DNA of 64,000 nt, taken from contig JBCCUL010000001.1 in NCBI GenBank assembly GCA_039197065.1, forward strand, positions 1 through 64,000, written 5' to 3'. A program made the translations under genes and the position numbers. The notes below the pieces were generated by a model, which saw only the letters and a program-made list of their open reading frames with translations, had not been told where the DNA came from and searched no databases. This DNA is from JANQPX01 sp039197065 (GTDB taxonomy: Bacteria > Pseudomonadota > Alphaproteobacteria > Geminicoccales > Geminicoccaceae). Of this stretch, positions 16,613 to 24,613 are shown one piece after another (position 1 is the stretch's first letter; each line of letters starts with the position of its first letter).

Positions 16613-16657
16613 ACGATGGCGGGGACTATATCGCTGAAAGTGGCTGAGGACAACGGG

Positions 16658-17143
16658 TCAGGATAGCAGTTTTCGCAGGCTATCGCGGAGGTCAACGAGC
16701 TCCGATCTGACGGTGGTCAAAGCCTGTTTCTGCTCGGCATCGAGCGGGGCGTGCAGGGTGGCGGGTTCGGGCTCGCTGGGCTTTGCCGCCTCCGCTGCCC
16801 GTCCGTTGCCGTTCTCGCGTGGCGTGCGGTCGGCGGGCGAGCGGCGCTGGCCCTTCAACAGTTTCTGGGCACCCTTGATGGTGTAGCCCTCATCGTAGAG
16901 CAGGCTGCGAATGCGGCGCAGCAGGTCGACGTCTTCGGGCCGGTAATAGCGGCGACCTCCGCCTCGCTTCAGCGGACGGACCTGCGGGAACTTACTCTCC
17001 CAGAAACGCAGCACATGCTGGGCGACGTCGAGTTCATCGGCGACTTCACTGATGGTTCGAAAGGCACCTGCCGATTTGGCGCGACGGCCGCCGCTCGCGG
17101 CGCGATCGTCTGGCGTGGAAGGGCCCTGCATGACGCTGGCCAT
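16658..17143 (-). CDS. MerR-family regulator following ihfA
   Basis: 161 aa. MerR HTH at about 29-95: FRTISEVADELDVAQHVLRFWE, the wing RGGGRRYYRPEDVDLLRRIR and LLYDEGYTIKGAQKLL. The C-terminal third is a polar linker and a short helix, with no metal-binding cysteines, so it is not a metal sensor. ATG 17143 overlaps the ihfA stop by one base (TGATG), so it is translationally coupled. The ihfA-merR pair is a conserved arrangement in alphaproteobacteria; the regulated genes are unknown to me. Confidence 0.85.
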   Translation of the reverse strand: MASVMQGPSTPDDRAASGGRRAKSAGAFRTISEVADELDVAQHVLRFWESKFPQVRPLKRGGGRRYYRPEDVDLLRRIRSLLYDEGYTIKGAQKLLKGQRRSPADRTPRENGNGRAAEAAKPSEPEPATLHAPLDAEQKQALTTVRSELVDLRDSLRKLLS

Positions 17144-17463
17144 CAATCCATATCCTCTTCGCCGCTCGGCTCGATGCCGTTGATCCTGTCCTTGAGCACC
17201 TGGGAGGGGCGGAAGACCAGGACACGGCGCGGCAGGATCGGCACTTCCTCACCAGTCTTCGGGTTACGGCCGATGCGCTGCCCCTTGCGGCGAACGGAGA
17301 AGGTGCCGAACGAGGAAATCTTGACGATCCCATCCTGGACCAGCGAGTCGCCGATCTCCGTAAGGATCGAATCCACGAGTTGCGCCGATTCGCTGCGTGA
17401 CAAGCCCACCTCTTGGTAGACCGCTTCGGCCAAATGGGCCCTGGTCAGGGTCTTACCCTTCAT
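17143..17463 (-). CDS. ihfA: Integration host factor subunit alpha
   Basis: 106 aa from ATG 17463 (MKGKTLTRAHLAEAVYQEVG). The bacterial DNA-bending fold is complete: helices 1-2 with SRSESAQLVDSILTEI, beta arm FGTFSVRRKGQRIGRNPKTG with the intercalating Pro motif, and the closing FRPSQVLKDRING. IHF-alpha rather than HU is indicated by the length, the acidic tail and the position directly before a merR-like gene. Forms a heterodimer with IhfB on the nucleoid and bends DNA at promoters and recombination sites. A longer in-frame start 60 bases upstream has no family support. Confidence 0.93.
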   Translation of the reverse strand: MKGKTLTRAHLAEAVYQEVGLSRSESAQLVDSILTEIGDSLVQDGIVKISSFGTFSVRRKGQRIGRNPKTGEEVPILPRRVLVFRPSQVLKDRINGIEPSGEEDMD

Positions 17464-17576
17464 ATTTTGTACCCCCGCAAGGACTTTCAAAAAAAACCTA
17501 ACGGTATCAGCAGGTTCCGTCAACCGATGAAGATTGAGGGTTGCTGTGGAAAAGTCATTCTACGCACTATCGTACA

Positions 17577-18548
17577 TTACCAGCGGACCAGCGCCGCGCC
17601 CCAACTGAACCCGCCGCCCATAGCATTCATGACCAAGAGTTGATCGCGCACAAAGCGTCCGGCAGCGTCGGCTTCCGCGAGGGCGAGGGGAATGGAGGCC
17701 GCCGAGGTGTTGGCGTGGTGGCCGACAGTTACCAAAATGCGCTCGCTATCGAGAGCGAGCCGCTGGGCCACCGCCTGCAGGATCCGGTAATTGGCCTGAT
17801 GCGGCACGAGCCAATCGACCTTGTCCGCCGAAACGCCCGCCGCGTCGAGCACCTTCTCGGTAGCGCCCGTCAAGGCGCCAACGGCGTGTCGGAAGACTTC
17901 GCGACCGTTCATGCGCACATGGCCGGTCGTACCGGTGCTGGACGGCCCGCCATCGACGTAGAGGGCCTCGTAGTGGCGGCCATCCGAACCTAGATGCGTG
18001 GCGAGAACGCCTCGGTCGTCGACATCGCCTGCCCCGTCTTCGGCCTGCAGAACCACGGCGCCGGCGCCGTCGCCGAACAGCACGCAGGTTGCGCGATCGG
18101 ACCAGTCGAGGAGCCTGGAAAACGTCTCGGCGCCGATCACCAGCACCCGATCGGCCTGGCCGGCCTTGATGAAATTGTCAGCCACTGCAAGCGCGTAGAC
18201 GAAGCCGCTGCAGACCGCCTGCACATCGAAGGCGGCCGCCTTGTCGGCGCCGAGCTTTTGCTGAACGGCGGTGGCCGAAGCCGGGAAGGTATGATCGGGC
18301 GTGGTGGTGGCGACCACGATCAGATCGAGATCGGCGGCACTGACGCCCGCCCGCTCGAGAGCCTGTCTCGCTGCGGCCGTCGCGAGATCCGAAGTGAGCT
18401 CGTTTTCCGCTGCGATATGGCGCTGATGAATGCCGGTGCGCTCGACGATCCAGCTGTCGCTGGTGTCGACGGTCTTGGCGAGCTCGTCGTTGCTGACCAC
18501 CTTGGCCGGCAGATAGGCGCCCGTTCCGATGATGCATGCGCGGCGCAT
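17577..18548 (-). CDS. fabH: 3-oxoacyl-ACP synthase III
   Basis: 323 aa, standard length. Starts fatty-acid synthesis by condensing acetyl-CoA with malonyl-ACP. Thiolase-fold triad: Cys in AVCSGF (about 112), His in VPHQANYRI (about 248), Asn in ANTSAASIPLAL (about 278). The last motif reads HHANTSAAS where GNTSAAS is usual, a mild Gly-to-Ala change. It directly follows plsX (2 nt between genes) and precedes ihfA on the same strand, the usual operon order. Confidence 0.96.
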   Translation of the reverse strand: MRRACIIGTGAYLPAKVVSNDELAKTVDTSDSWIVERTGIHQRHIAAENELTSDLATAAARQALERAGVSAADLDLIVVATTTPDHTFPASATAVQQKLGADKAAAFDVQAVCSGFVYALAVADNFIKAGQADRVLVIGAETFSRLLDWSDRATCVLFGDGAGAVVLQAEDGAGDVDDRGVLATHLGSDGRHYEALYVDGGPSSTGTTGHVRMNGREVFRHAVGALTGATEKVLDAAGVSADKVDWLVPHQANYRILQAVAQRLALDSERILVTVGHHANTSAASIPLALAEADAAGRFVRDQLLVMNAMGGGFSWGAALVRW

Positions 18549-18550
18549 GG

Positions 18551-19594
18551 CTAGGATGCCTCCGCCTTGAGGCCGCTGATCACCTCGTCGCCGAGCTGGC
18601 TGAGCTCGGCCATGATCCGCTGATTGGTGCCCTGCTGCACCAGATCGACCGCGACATTGATGGCATTGGCGAAGCCAAGCGCATCGGTCCCGCCATGGCT
18701 CTTGACCACCACACCGTTCAGACCGAGGAACATGGCGCCATTATAGAGCCTGGGATCGAGCTGCTGACGGAGCCCGTCCAGCGCTTTCCTGGCAAAGACA
18801 TAGCCGAGCTTGGACAGCAGCGAACTCTTGAAAGCCCGCCTTAGAAAATGCGTGTAAAGGCTTGCCGTGCCTTCCGCAACCTTGAGTGCGACATTGCCGG
18901 TAAAGCCATCGGTGACCACGACGTCGGTGGTGCCGTTGGTAAGGTCCGTGCCCTCGACGAAGCCTCTGAACTCGATCGGCAGGCTGGCATCGCGAAGGGC
19001 GGCGGCGGCCTTTCGAATGGTGTCGTTGCCCTTCAGATCTTCGGTGCCGATGTTCAAAAGGCCGACGGTCGGCTTTTCGATGCCGAGCACCTCGCGGGCG
19101 AACACCTCGCCCATGACCGCGAACTGCACCAAATTTTCGGCATCGCACTCAGCATTGGCGCCAAGATCGAGGAAGACGGTTTTCCGCTGCTTGGTCGGCA
19201 TAAGAGAGCCGATCGCCGGACGTTCAATACCGGGCAGCGTTCTAAGCACGAATTTCGAGAGCGCCATGAGCCCGCCGGTATTGCCGGCGGACACCACCGC
19301 ATCGGCGTGGCCCTCCTTCACCGCCTCGATCGCGAGCCCCATGCTGCTTTCCCGGCCGTGGCGCAGGACCTGTGAAGGCTTGGCGTCCGCTTCGACGCGA
19401 TCGGGCGTGTGCACGATTTCGACCTGATCGGCGAGCCCGGCATGCTCTTTGACCAGGGGCGCAATCGCCGCCTGGTCGCCGTAGAGAAGAAAGCGCAGAT
19501 CGGCATGGCGCGAACGGGCCATGCCAGCACCTGCGATCACCATACCAGGGGCATGGTCCCCGCCCATGGCATCGATCGCAATGGTGTTCTGCAA
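18551..19594 (-). CDS. plsX: Phosphate acyltransferase PlsX
   Basis: 347 aa, typical. Begins with TIAIDAMGGDHAPG, the signature N-terminus, and carries SAGNTGGLMALSKFVLRTL and FVEGTDLTNGTTDVVVTDGF in pieces. Makes acyl-phosphate from acyl-ACP for PlsY in phospholipid synthesis; peripheral membrane association is known for the family. Placed between rpmF (16 nt upstream) and fabH (2 nt downstream), so almost certainly co-transcribed with both. Confidence 0.97.
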   Translation of the reverse strand: MQNTIAIDAMGGDHAPGMVIAGAGMARSRHADLRFLLYGDQAAIAPLVKEHAGLADQVEIVHTPDRVEADAKPSQVLRHGRESSMGLAIEAVKEGHADAVVSAGNTGGLMALSKFVLRTLPGIERPAIGSLMPTKQRKTVFLDLGANAECDAENLVQFAVMGEVFAREVLGIEKPTVGLLNIGTEDLKGNDTIRKAAAALRDASLPIEFRGFVEGTDLTNGTTDVVVTDGFTGNVALKVAEGTASLYTHFLRRAFKSSLLSKLGYVFARKALDGLRQQLDPRLYNGAMFLGLNGVVVKSHGGTDALGFANAINVAVDLVQQGTNQRIMAELSQLGDEVISGLKAEAS

Positions 19595-19610
19595 GGGGGT
19601 GCGGGGCGCG

Positions 19611-19808
19611 TCAGGCGGCGGCGTTGTCGGACGTATTCGCCACGATCACCTCGCGGCCATTGTAGTAGCCGCAAGCTTCGCAAATGTGATGCGGCAGCTT
19701 CTGCTCGCCACAATTCGGGCACTCGACCAGATTGATCGCCACCAGTCGATCATGGGCCCGCCGCTGGTCGCGCTTGGAGCGGGAAACTTTCTTTCTAGGT
19801 ACAGCCAT
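19611..19808 (-). CDS. rpmF: 50S ribosomal protein L32
   Basis: 65 aa. MAVPRKKVSRSKRDQRRAHD is the diagnostic start; the zinc-binding pairs are intact (CPNCGEQK and CEACGYYNG), so this is the zinc form rather than the Cys-less copy used in zinc limitation. In the order yceD-rpmF-plsX-fabH. Confidence 0.97.
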   Translation of the reverse strand: MAVPRKKVSRSKRDQRRAHDRLVAINLVECPNCGEQKLPHHICEACGYYNGREVIVANTSDNAAA

Positions 19809-19873
19809 CCTTCACTACCTCGATGTTTAGCGCCGCCATGTTATCACAACGGTGCAGATGTTAGCCATAAATG

Positions 19874-20428
19874 TCAGTGCTTACGCAGTTTTTCGAACGG
19901 GTTCACCGTCTCGTCAACCGCACCGCTATCGCCCGTCGCTCCGATCTCCTCCATCACGCGATCGGCATCCGCGCTTCTCGGATAGGGATCGAGCGCCAGG
20001 TAAAACTCTTCCGCGACCGCCTCGCCGAGGTCGATCTCATCACCATCGAGGATATCGACGTCGATATCCTCGTCATCCGCGACGGTGGCTTCACCGGCTG
20101 CGACCATCTTCTCATGCACGTCACGCCGCCGGTAATGCCGCTCGAACGGCACGGCCAGGGAGGAGGTCACCGGCTTGAGCGTAACAACGCAAGTCTGTGC
20201 GACCACCGCCTCGATCGTGCCGGCAAGCACCAGTTCCGCCATACGTTTCTCGATGCCGACGGATGCGCTGAGCGATTGCAGATCAGCCAGATCGAAGCGC
20301 GTCCTCAATGCCTCGCACTCCGCGGCAGTCGCCGTCAGCTCGACGATCACGCCGTCTTCAGGCCACGGGTCGACCGTGACCTTATGCGAAAATTCTCCTA
20401 TCGGCGTCACCACGCAACTCCACTGCAA
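19874..20428 (-). CDS. DUF177/YceD-family protein
   Basis: 184 aa. Acidic protein with the YceD pattern: N-terminal WSCVVTPIGEF, a central VVAQTCVVTLKPVTSSLAVPF strand pair (in pieces) and the acidic segment DDEDIDVDILDGDEIDLGE before the terminal LALDPYPRS. In bacteria and plastids this family is tied to 23S rRNA accumulation, and the gene nearly always precedes rpmF, as here (65 nt upstream). Motif and synteny agree. Confidence 0.88.
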   Translation of the reverse strand: MQWSCVVTPIGEFSHKVTVDPWPEDGVIVELTATAAECEALRTRFDLADLQSLSASVGIEKRMAELVLAGTIEAVVAQTCVVTLKPVTSSLAVPFERHYRRRDVHEKMVAAGEATVADDEDIDVDILDGDEIDLGEAVAEEFYLALDPYPRSADADRVMEEIGATGDSGAVDETVNPFEKLRKH

Positions 20429-20600
20429 CGAACGGCCTGACCGGGCGGCCTTGGTACGTCGCGTCCTGGACCTTGCGCTGCGAAATCCCGACCGTTTTTT
20501 CTCGAACGCGGCGGCAATCTAAGGGTCTGGCGGTTCAGGGTCAATGACTTTGCAACCCCGGCAGGCTCTGCTGTCGGCGGCGATCGTCGAAGGAAAGCGC

Positions 20601-21263
20601 TCATTTTTGCTGGCCGTCGTCCTCGACAGGATCGTCCTCACTCAAAAGAGCGGCCAGCACAGGCTCGTCGGGCAGAGCGGTCCGGCCCTGCTCCAGATCG
20701 TCGAGCGTCTGCTGGGCGAGGGCGTTCTTGAGCGCCGCCACGATCTTGGCGAGATGCGCCACCTTGTCCGGCCCGGGAGGCGAAGAACCCCAGACATTGG
20801 TCGACAGCATCGGCGAGAGCTGGTCCAGGCGGCCATCATTGAACGCCTCGTTCAGGACGGCGAGGCGGGCATAGAACTGGCCTGCCAGACGCTTCACCTG
20901 CTTGCCGACCGAGAGATCGCCGACGCCGAGTTCCCGAAGATTCATGTCGACATCGGCGACCATCAGATCGAACAGCGCCTGGCCAAGCTCCCGGCCCTTG
21001 CCTTGCGGATCGTCGCCGTCCAGGCGGTAGAGCCTCTGCACGGTAAGCCCCACATGCAGCGACAGGATTTCGAACCGTCCCTCGGGTGTATCGGGCACGC
21101 CCAGGGTGCCGTAATAAAGCGGCAAGCGCGCATGTTGCACCAGCCGCTCATAGAGCCGATGCGCGATCGACGGCTCGGGTTCGGCGACGAAGCGGGCCAG
21201 AAATCGGCGCCAGGGCGATCCCGGCGTTTTGATTTCGACAGTATCATGGTTGTTTTCGTTCAT
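20601..21263 (-). CDS. Ubiquinol-cytochrome c chaperone family protein (CBP3-like)
   Basis: 220 aa from ATG 21263. Core motifs YERLVQHARLPLYYGTLGVPDT and GQALFDLMVADVDMNLRELG with KRLAGQFYARLA are the CBP3/UQCC1 family signature. In mitochondria CBP3 helps cytochrome b assemble into complex III; a similar job in bc1 assembly is presumed here. Divergent from the bamE-like gene with only 45 nt between starts, an arrangement common in Rhizobiales. Confidence 0.88.
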   Translation of the reverse strand: MNENNHDTVEIKTPGSPWRRFLARFVAEPEPSIAHRLYERLVQHARLPLYYGTLGVPDTPEGRFEILSLHVGLTVQRLYRLDGDDPQGKGRELGQALFDLMVADVDMNLRELGVGDLSVGKQVKRLAGQFYARLAVLNEAFNDGRLDQLSPMLSTNVWGSSPPGPDKVAHLAKIVAALKNALAQQTLDDLEQGRTALPDEPVLAALLSEDDPVEDDGQQK

Positions 21264-21308
21264 GGGCCTTATATAAGGTGCGATCCGCGTATTGGGAGAA
21301 AAAAGTCG

Positions 21309-21821
21309 ATGCGTGTTTGGCGATCCAGGAACTATCATCGAATGCCCGAAGGCAACCTTAGGTCTTCATGGTCCGTTTTCGGCCTCATGATCGCTCTTCT
21401 GGCGGCGCCGGTTCTATCCGGCTGCACACCGACCGTGGAAAATCACGGCTACAGCCTGGATGAAGCGCAGATCGGCAAAATCAGGCCCGGCAGCTCCTCG
21501 CGCCAGGAGGTCCTGCAGCTCATGGGTTCGCCCTCGGCCCTATCCGCCTTCGATGACAGCGCCTGGTACTATGTCAGCCAGCGCACCGAGAAAAGGTCCT
21601 TCTACCAAAAGAATGTGGTCGACCAGGAGGTTGTGACCGTGACCTTCGACGAGCAGGGCAGGGTGGCCGCCATCGATCGGCACGGCCTCGATCAGGTCGC
21701 CTCCATCGATCCCGTCGACCGCGTGACCCCCACGGCCGGCGCTTCGCCCTCGATCCTCAAGCAGCTGATCGGCAATATCGGACGGTTCAGCACCGGCAAC
21801 GACGCCGACCCCGACAGCTAG
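21309..21821 (+). CDS. Outer membrane assembly lipoprotein, BamE/SmpA/OmlA-like
   Basis: 170 aa. Signal peptide with lipobox LSGC (Cys at about 39), then the BamE domain: GYSLDEAQIGKIRPGSSSRQ, EVLQLMGSPSALSAFDDSAWYY and VVTVTFDEQGRVAAIDRHG in pieces. The start ATG at 21309 gives a rather long basic leader; an inner ATG (MPEGN) would also keep the signal. The C-terminal 40 residues (SPSILKQLIGNIGRF) are the alphaproteobacterial extension. Acts in the BAM complex folding beta-barrel proteins. Confidence 0.9.
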   Translation: MRVWRSRNYHRMPEGNLRSSWSVFGLMIALLAAPVLSGCTPTVENHGYSLDEAQIGKIRPGSSSRQEVLQLMGSPSALSAFDDSAWYYVSQRTEKRSFYQKNVVDQEVVTVTFDEQGRVAAIDRHGLDQVASIDPVDRVTPTAGASPSILKQLIGNIGRFSTGNDADPDS

Positions 21822-22050
21822 CGGGTGGCGTGGCCACCTCATGACGGTTTGAGCGTCGTCGAAGAGCGTGTCGGCCTTGGCTGGGTATGCGGTCCTTTGT
21901 CGGGGATGATTGGTGATCGGGGCCAGCAACTGGATCTCATTGGATAAGACCAATTGCCTGGACCTGGAACGTTTTGTCTGATCGTCTGCACGGGTTGGCA
22001 ACTTTGGTTTTCTTAACCCGTTGCTAACCCGGCTCGGCTAAGTTTTTTCA

Positions 22051-22132
22051 CGGTCCATGAGATCCTGGGAGTCCGAGCCTAGCCCCACCTTCTCTGGCGG
22101 GCGGGCCGGATTCCCAGGATCGCATGGACCGG
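22051..22132. repeat. Palindromic intergenic repeat, copy 1
   Basis: Arms at 22052-22075 and 22107-22130, each 24 nt, start with GGTCCATG and end with GGATTCCC-AGGATC-type sequence; about 31 nt lie between them. The left arm differs from the right in two places. Same design as copies at 50790, 51083 and 60451. An outer 9-bp inverted pair extends the stem. Confidence 0.8.
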
Positions 22133-22154
22133 CAAAACGTTTAGCAACGAAAGG

Positions 22155-22170
22155 TTAAAGAAAGCTTAAC
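22155..22170 (+). promoter_or_regulatory. CtrA-type box
   Basis: TTAA at 22155-22158, seven bases, then TTAAC at 22166-22170: an exact match to the TTAA-N7-TTAAC consensus of the cell-cycle regulator CtrA. There is no plus-strand gene just downstream, so its function is doubtful; it could be chance in an AT-rich repeat flank. Confidence 0.35.
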
Positions 22171-22304
22171 AGGCTGCTACGCCAGGCGCGCGTTGTCGAC
22201 AGGGCGGGTTTGAAGTCGAGGGGGGCGAACCAGCCGGTCCCGAGATTGCTTCGTCGTCGGTCGGACATGCGACTTTCTTCGAAGGCGTTGCATTCTACGC
22301 GCTT

Positions 22305-23129
22305 TCAGCCGACGCCCTCTTGAAGCCTCTGGCCGAGGGCGAGGCAGCATTCGCGCAGATCATCGAGGCTGCAGGGGCGGCCGAAGCGCTCCTCGAGCTT
22401 CTTGATATCGAGGACGAAACGATCCTTTTCCTCATGAGTATCGATCAGCAGCTCGCCGTCGCCGAAACCTTCCATGATCCAAAGCGCAAGCCGCCCGGTC
22501 GCAAGCGGAATGCCGGAGCCGATATTCATTACGCCGCCCGGCGGCTCATAAGCGATGGCGGCGAGCAGCTTCGCCAGCGTTTCGACCGGCAGGAAATCCC
22601 GCTCGACGAAGGGGCTCATGTCGTAGCGGATCTGACCCTGCTCGGCGAGGCGGTTCAAGAGCATGGCGAGGAAGGAACGCCGGCCGTTTAGGCGCTCGTC
22701 TCCGAAGATGTTGGCGAGCCTGAGAATGGTCAGCCGCTCACCGAGGAGTTCGCGAAGGCGGTCTTCGGCGCGGAGCTTGTTGGCGCCGTAGGCGTCCGTC
22801 GGCCCGAGAGGGGAGCCTTCGCGAAGCGGGCCGTCGCTCGCCGCATAGACCTTGCGCGAGCTCAGCATGATCATCTCGATGTCCTGATCAGCGATCCGTT
22901 TGGCGAGCCTGACATCCGGATCGAGTGCCTCCATGTCGTAATCCGGCCCGCTGGATCCCGGATGCCGGGCGGCGTTGATCACCCTGCCGATGCCATCCAG
23001 AAGATCCGGCCGATCCAATTCGTCATGGCTGACCGCACGCACCCTGTCTTTCGGGAGCACGCGCAAGAGATGACCGGCGATGAAGCTGTTCTTGCCAACC
23101 AGTAGGAGGTCTGTCTCCGACCTAGCCAT
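22305..23129 (-). CDS. NAD-dependent epimerase/dehydratase (extended SDR)
   Basis: 274 aa from ATG 23129, which overlaps the rnd stop by 8 nt; longer frames read through rnd. Nucleotide-binding segment LLLVGKNSFIAGHL (variant GxxxFIG), active-site region MLSSRKVYAASD and YGANKLRAEDRLRE (YxxxK), then LRLANIFGDERL. This matches RmlD/WcaG-like sugar-nucleotide reductases or epimerases. Likely makes or modifies an NDP-sugar for surface polysaccharide; the specific product is not deducible. Coupled translation with rnd is probable. Confidence 0.75.
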   Translation of the reverse strand: MARSETDLLLVGKNSFIAGHLLRVLPKDRVRAVSHDELDRPDLLDGIGRVINAARHPGSSGPDYDMEALDPDVRLAKRIADQDIEMIMLSSRKVYAASDGPLREGSPLGPTDAYGANKLRAEDRLRELLGERLTILRLANIFGDERLNGRRSFLAMLLNRLAEQGQIRYDMSPFVERDFLPVETLAKLLAAIAYEPPGGVMNIGSGIPLATGRLALWIMEGFGDGELLIDTHEEKDRFVLDIKKLEERFGRPCSLDDLRECCLALGQRLQEGVG

Positions 23130-24318
23130 TTTGAGCGAACTTGGCTTGATCCGTCGGGTCCGCACCGACATCGGCGCCGTCCATCCTGAAGACCTCGATC
23201 TTGTCATCGACGATCGCAAGTCCGAGTTCGCCGTGCTTGAGTGCCAGGGCCGCCTTGCCGAACACCTCGAAGCGCCAGCCGCGAAGCGATCTGACATCCG
23301 CCTTGTCATCCGCCGCGATCGCTTCGAGATCGCCGGTATTGGCCACCAGGCGCTGGGCGACCTCGTTCTCCTCGCACTGATATTTCAAAAGAACGCGCAG
23401 GAGATCGACAACCGGCCCGATGCCGCGCGGCAGCCGCTGCGGCTTCGGGATTTTGGGAAGCTGGTCCTTCGGCAGATTGAGGGTGGCGCTAATCGTCTCC
23501 GCGATGGCGGCAGCGCTCTTCCGATCGACATTGATCCGCCTGATCTTGGCCACGTCCTCCGGCGAAGTCGGTCGGTTCGCCGCGACCTCCAGGAGAAGGT
23601 CATCACGGATGACCCTGTTTCTCGGCAGATCGCGCCTTTGCGCCTCGCGTTCGCGCCAGGTGGCGAGCGCATGGGCGATGGCGATGAACCGGGGATCTTT
23701 GGAGCGGATCTTCAAGCGCTTCCAGGCGAGCTCCGGCGGCTGTTCGTACGTGTCGGCGCTGGTGAGATCAGCCAGTTCCTGCGCCGCCCAATCGGTGCGC
23801 CCGGCCGTCTCCAGTTCCTCCTTCAGCACCTCGTAGATCACCCTGAGATGGGTGACGTCGGCGAGCGCATAGGCGAGCTGCTGCTCGCTCAGGGGGCGGT
23901 GGGACCAATCGGTAAAGCGCGAGCTCTTGTCGATGCGCGCCTTGGCGATCTGGGTCACCAGGCTGTCATAGCCCACCTCGTCGCCATAGCCGAGCACCAT
24001 GGCCGCAAGCTGACTGTCGAAGATCGGCGTCGGCGTCTGGCCCGTCAGATTGTAGAAAATCTCCACATCCTGCCGGCATGCATGGAACACCTTGACCACG
24101 GACTGATCCGCCATCAGGTCGAACAAAGGCTGGAGATCGATGCCCTCAGCCAGCGGATCGATCGCAGCGAAGCGCTCTTTCCCCGCGATCTGCACCAGGC
24201 AGAGCTTCGGCCAGTAGGTCCGATCCCGCATGAACTCCGTGTCGATCGTGACGTAGGCTTCCTCCGCCAGTTCACGGCATAGAGCGTCAACCTCGGCGGT
24301 GGTGGTCAAAAGGGTCAT
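23122..24318 (-). CDS. rnd: Ribonuclease D
   Basis: 398 aa from ATG 24318. The DEDD exonuclease motifs are clear: DTEF (about 28-31), HACRQD (about 79-84) and YALADVTHL (about 151-159), followed by the HRDC domain (AWKRLKIRSKDP...AIAHALATWRE; about 205-285). A 3'-5' exoribonuclease for tRNA maturation. The C-terminal 100 residues fit the longer alphaproteobacterial form. Confidence 0.95.
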   Translation of the reverse strand: MTLLTTTAEVDALCRELAEEAYVTIDTEFMRDRTYWPKLCLVQIAGKERFAAIDPLAEGIDLQPLFDLMADQSVVKVFHACRQDVEIFYNLTGQTPTPIFDSQLAAMVLGYGDEVGYDSLVTQIAKARIDKSSRFTDWSHRPLSEQQLAYALADVTHLRVIYEVLKEELETAGRTDWAAQELADLTSADTYEQPPELAWKRLKIRSKDPRFIAIAHALATWREREAQRRDLPRNRVIRDDLLLEVAANRPTSPEDVAKIRRINVDRKSAAAIAETISATLNLPKDQLPKIPKPQRLPRGIGPVVDLLRVLLKYQCEENEVAQRLVANTGDLEAIAADDKADVRSLRGWRFEVFGKAALALKHGELGLAIVDDKIEVFRMDGADVGADPTDQAKFAQNG

Positions 24319-24613
24319 CAGGGTCAGACAATCATCCAAGGCGTTGGCGCCGAAGCCGGCGATGGCGATCCATCGATGTCGCGCTCAGACTTTGAGCATC
24401 CCGGCGGTCGGTCGTGCCTTAGCATAGGTGCGGAAATGTCAGGCGCAAGCGCGATGGAACCCGGCACCGACCCGCGCGCGACGAGATGGCTTGACAGCAG
24501 GCGGTCTTCCGTCACTTTAGCGCCGTTCACAATGCTTGAATTCGCCCGGTCACAGCCCGATATCCAGGCTCCGTTCGCGGCCAGGCCCGGCCATCACCAA
24601 AGAGAGAAGACCC

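Larger units (their letters stand above)
21822..22304. other. Intergenic stretch holding repeat copy 1
   Basis: No gene. It holds the first copy of the palindromic repeat (22051-22132) nested in a longer inverted structure (CGTTGCTAA at 22019-22027 with TTAGCAACG at 22141-22149) and a CtrA-like site at 22155-22170. The flanking genes end here from both sides, so this is a convergent 3' region. Confidence 0.6.
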
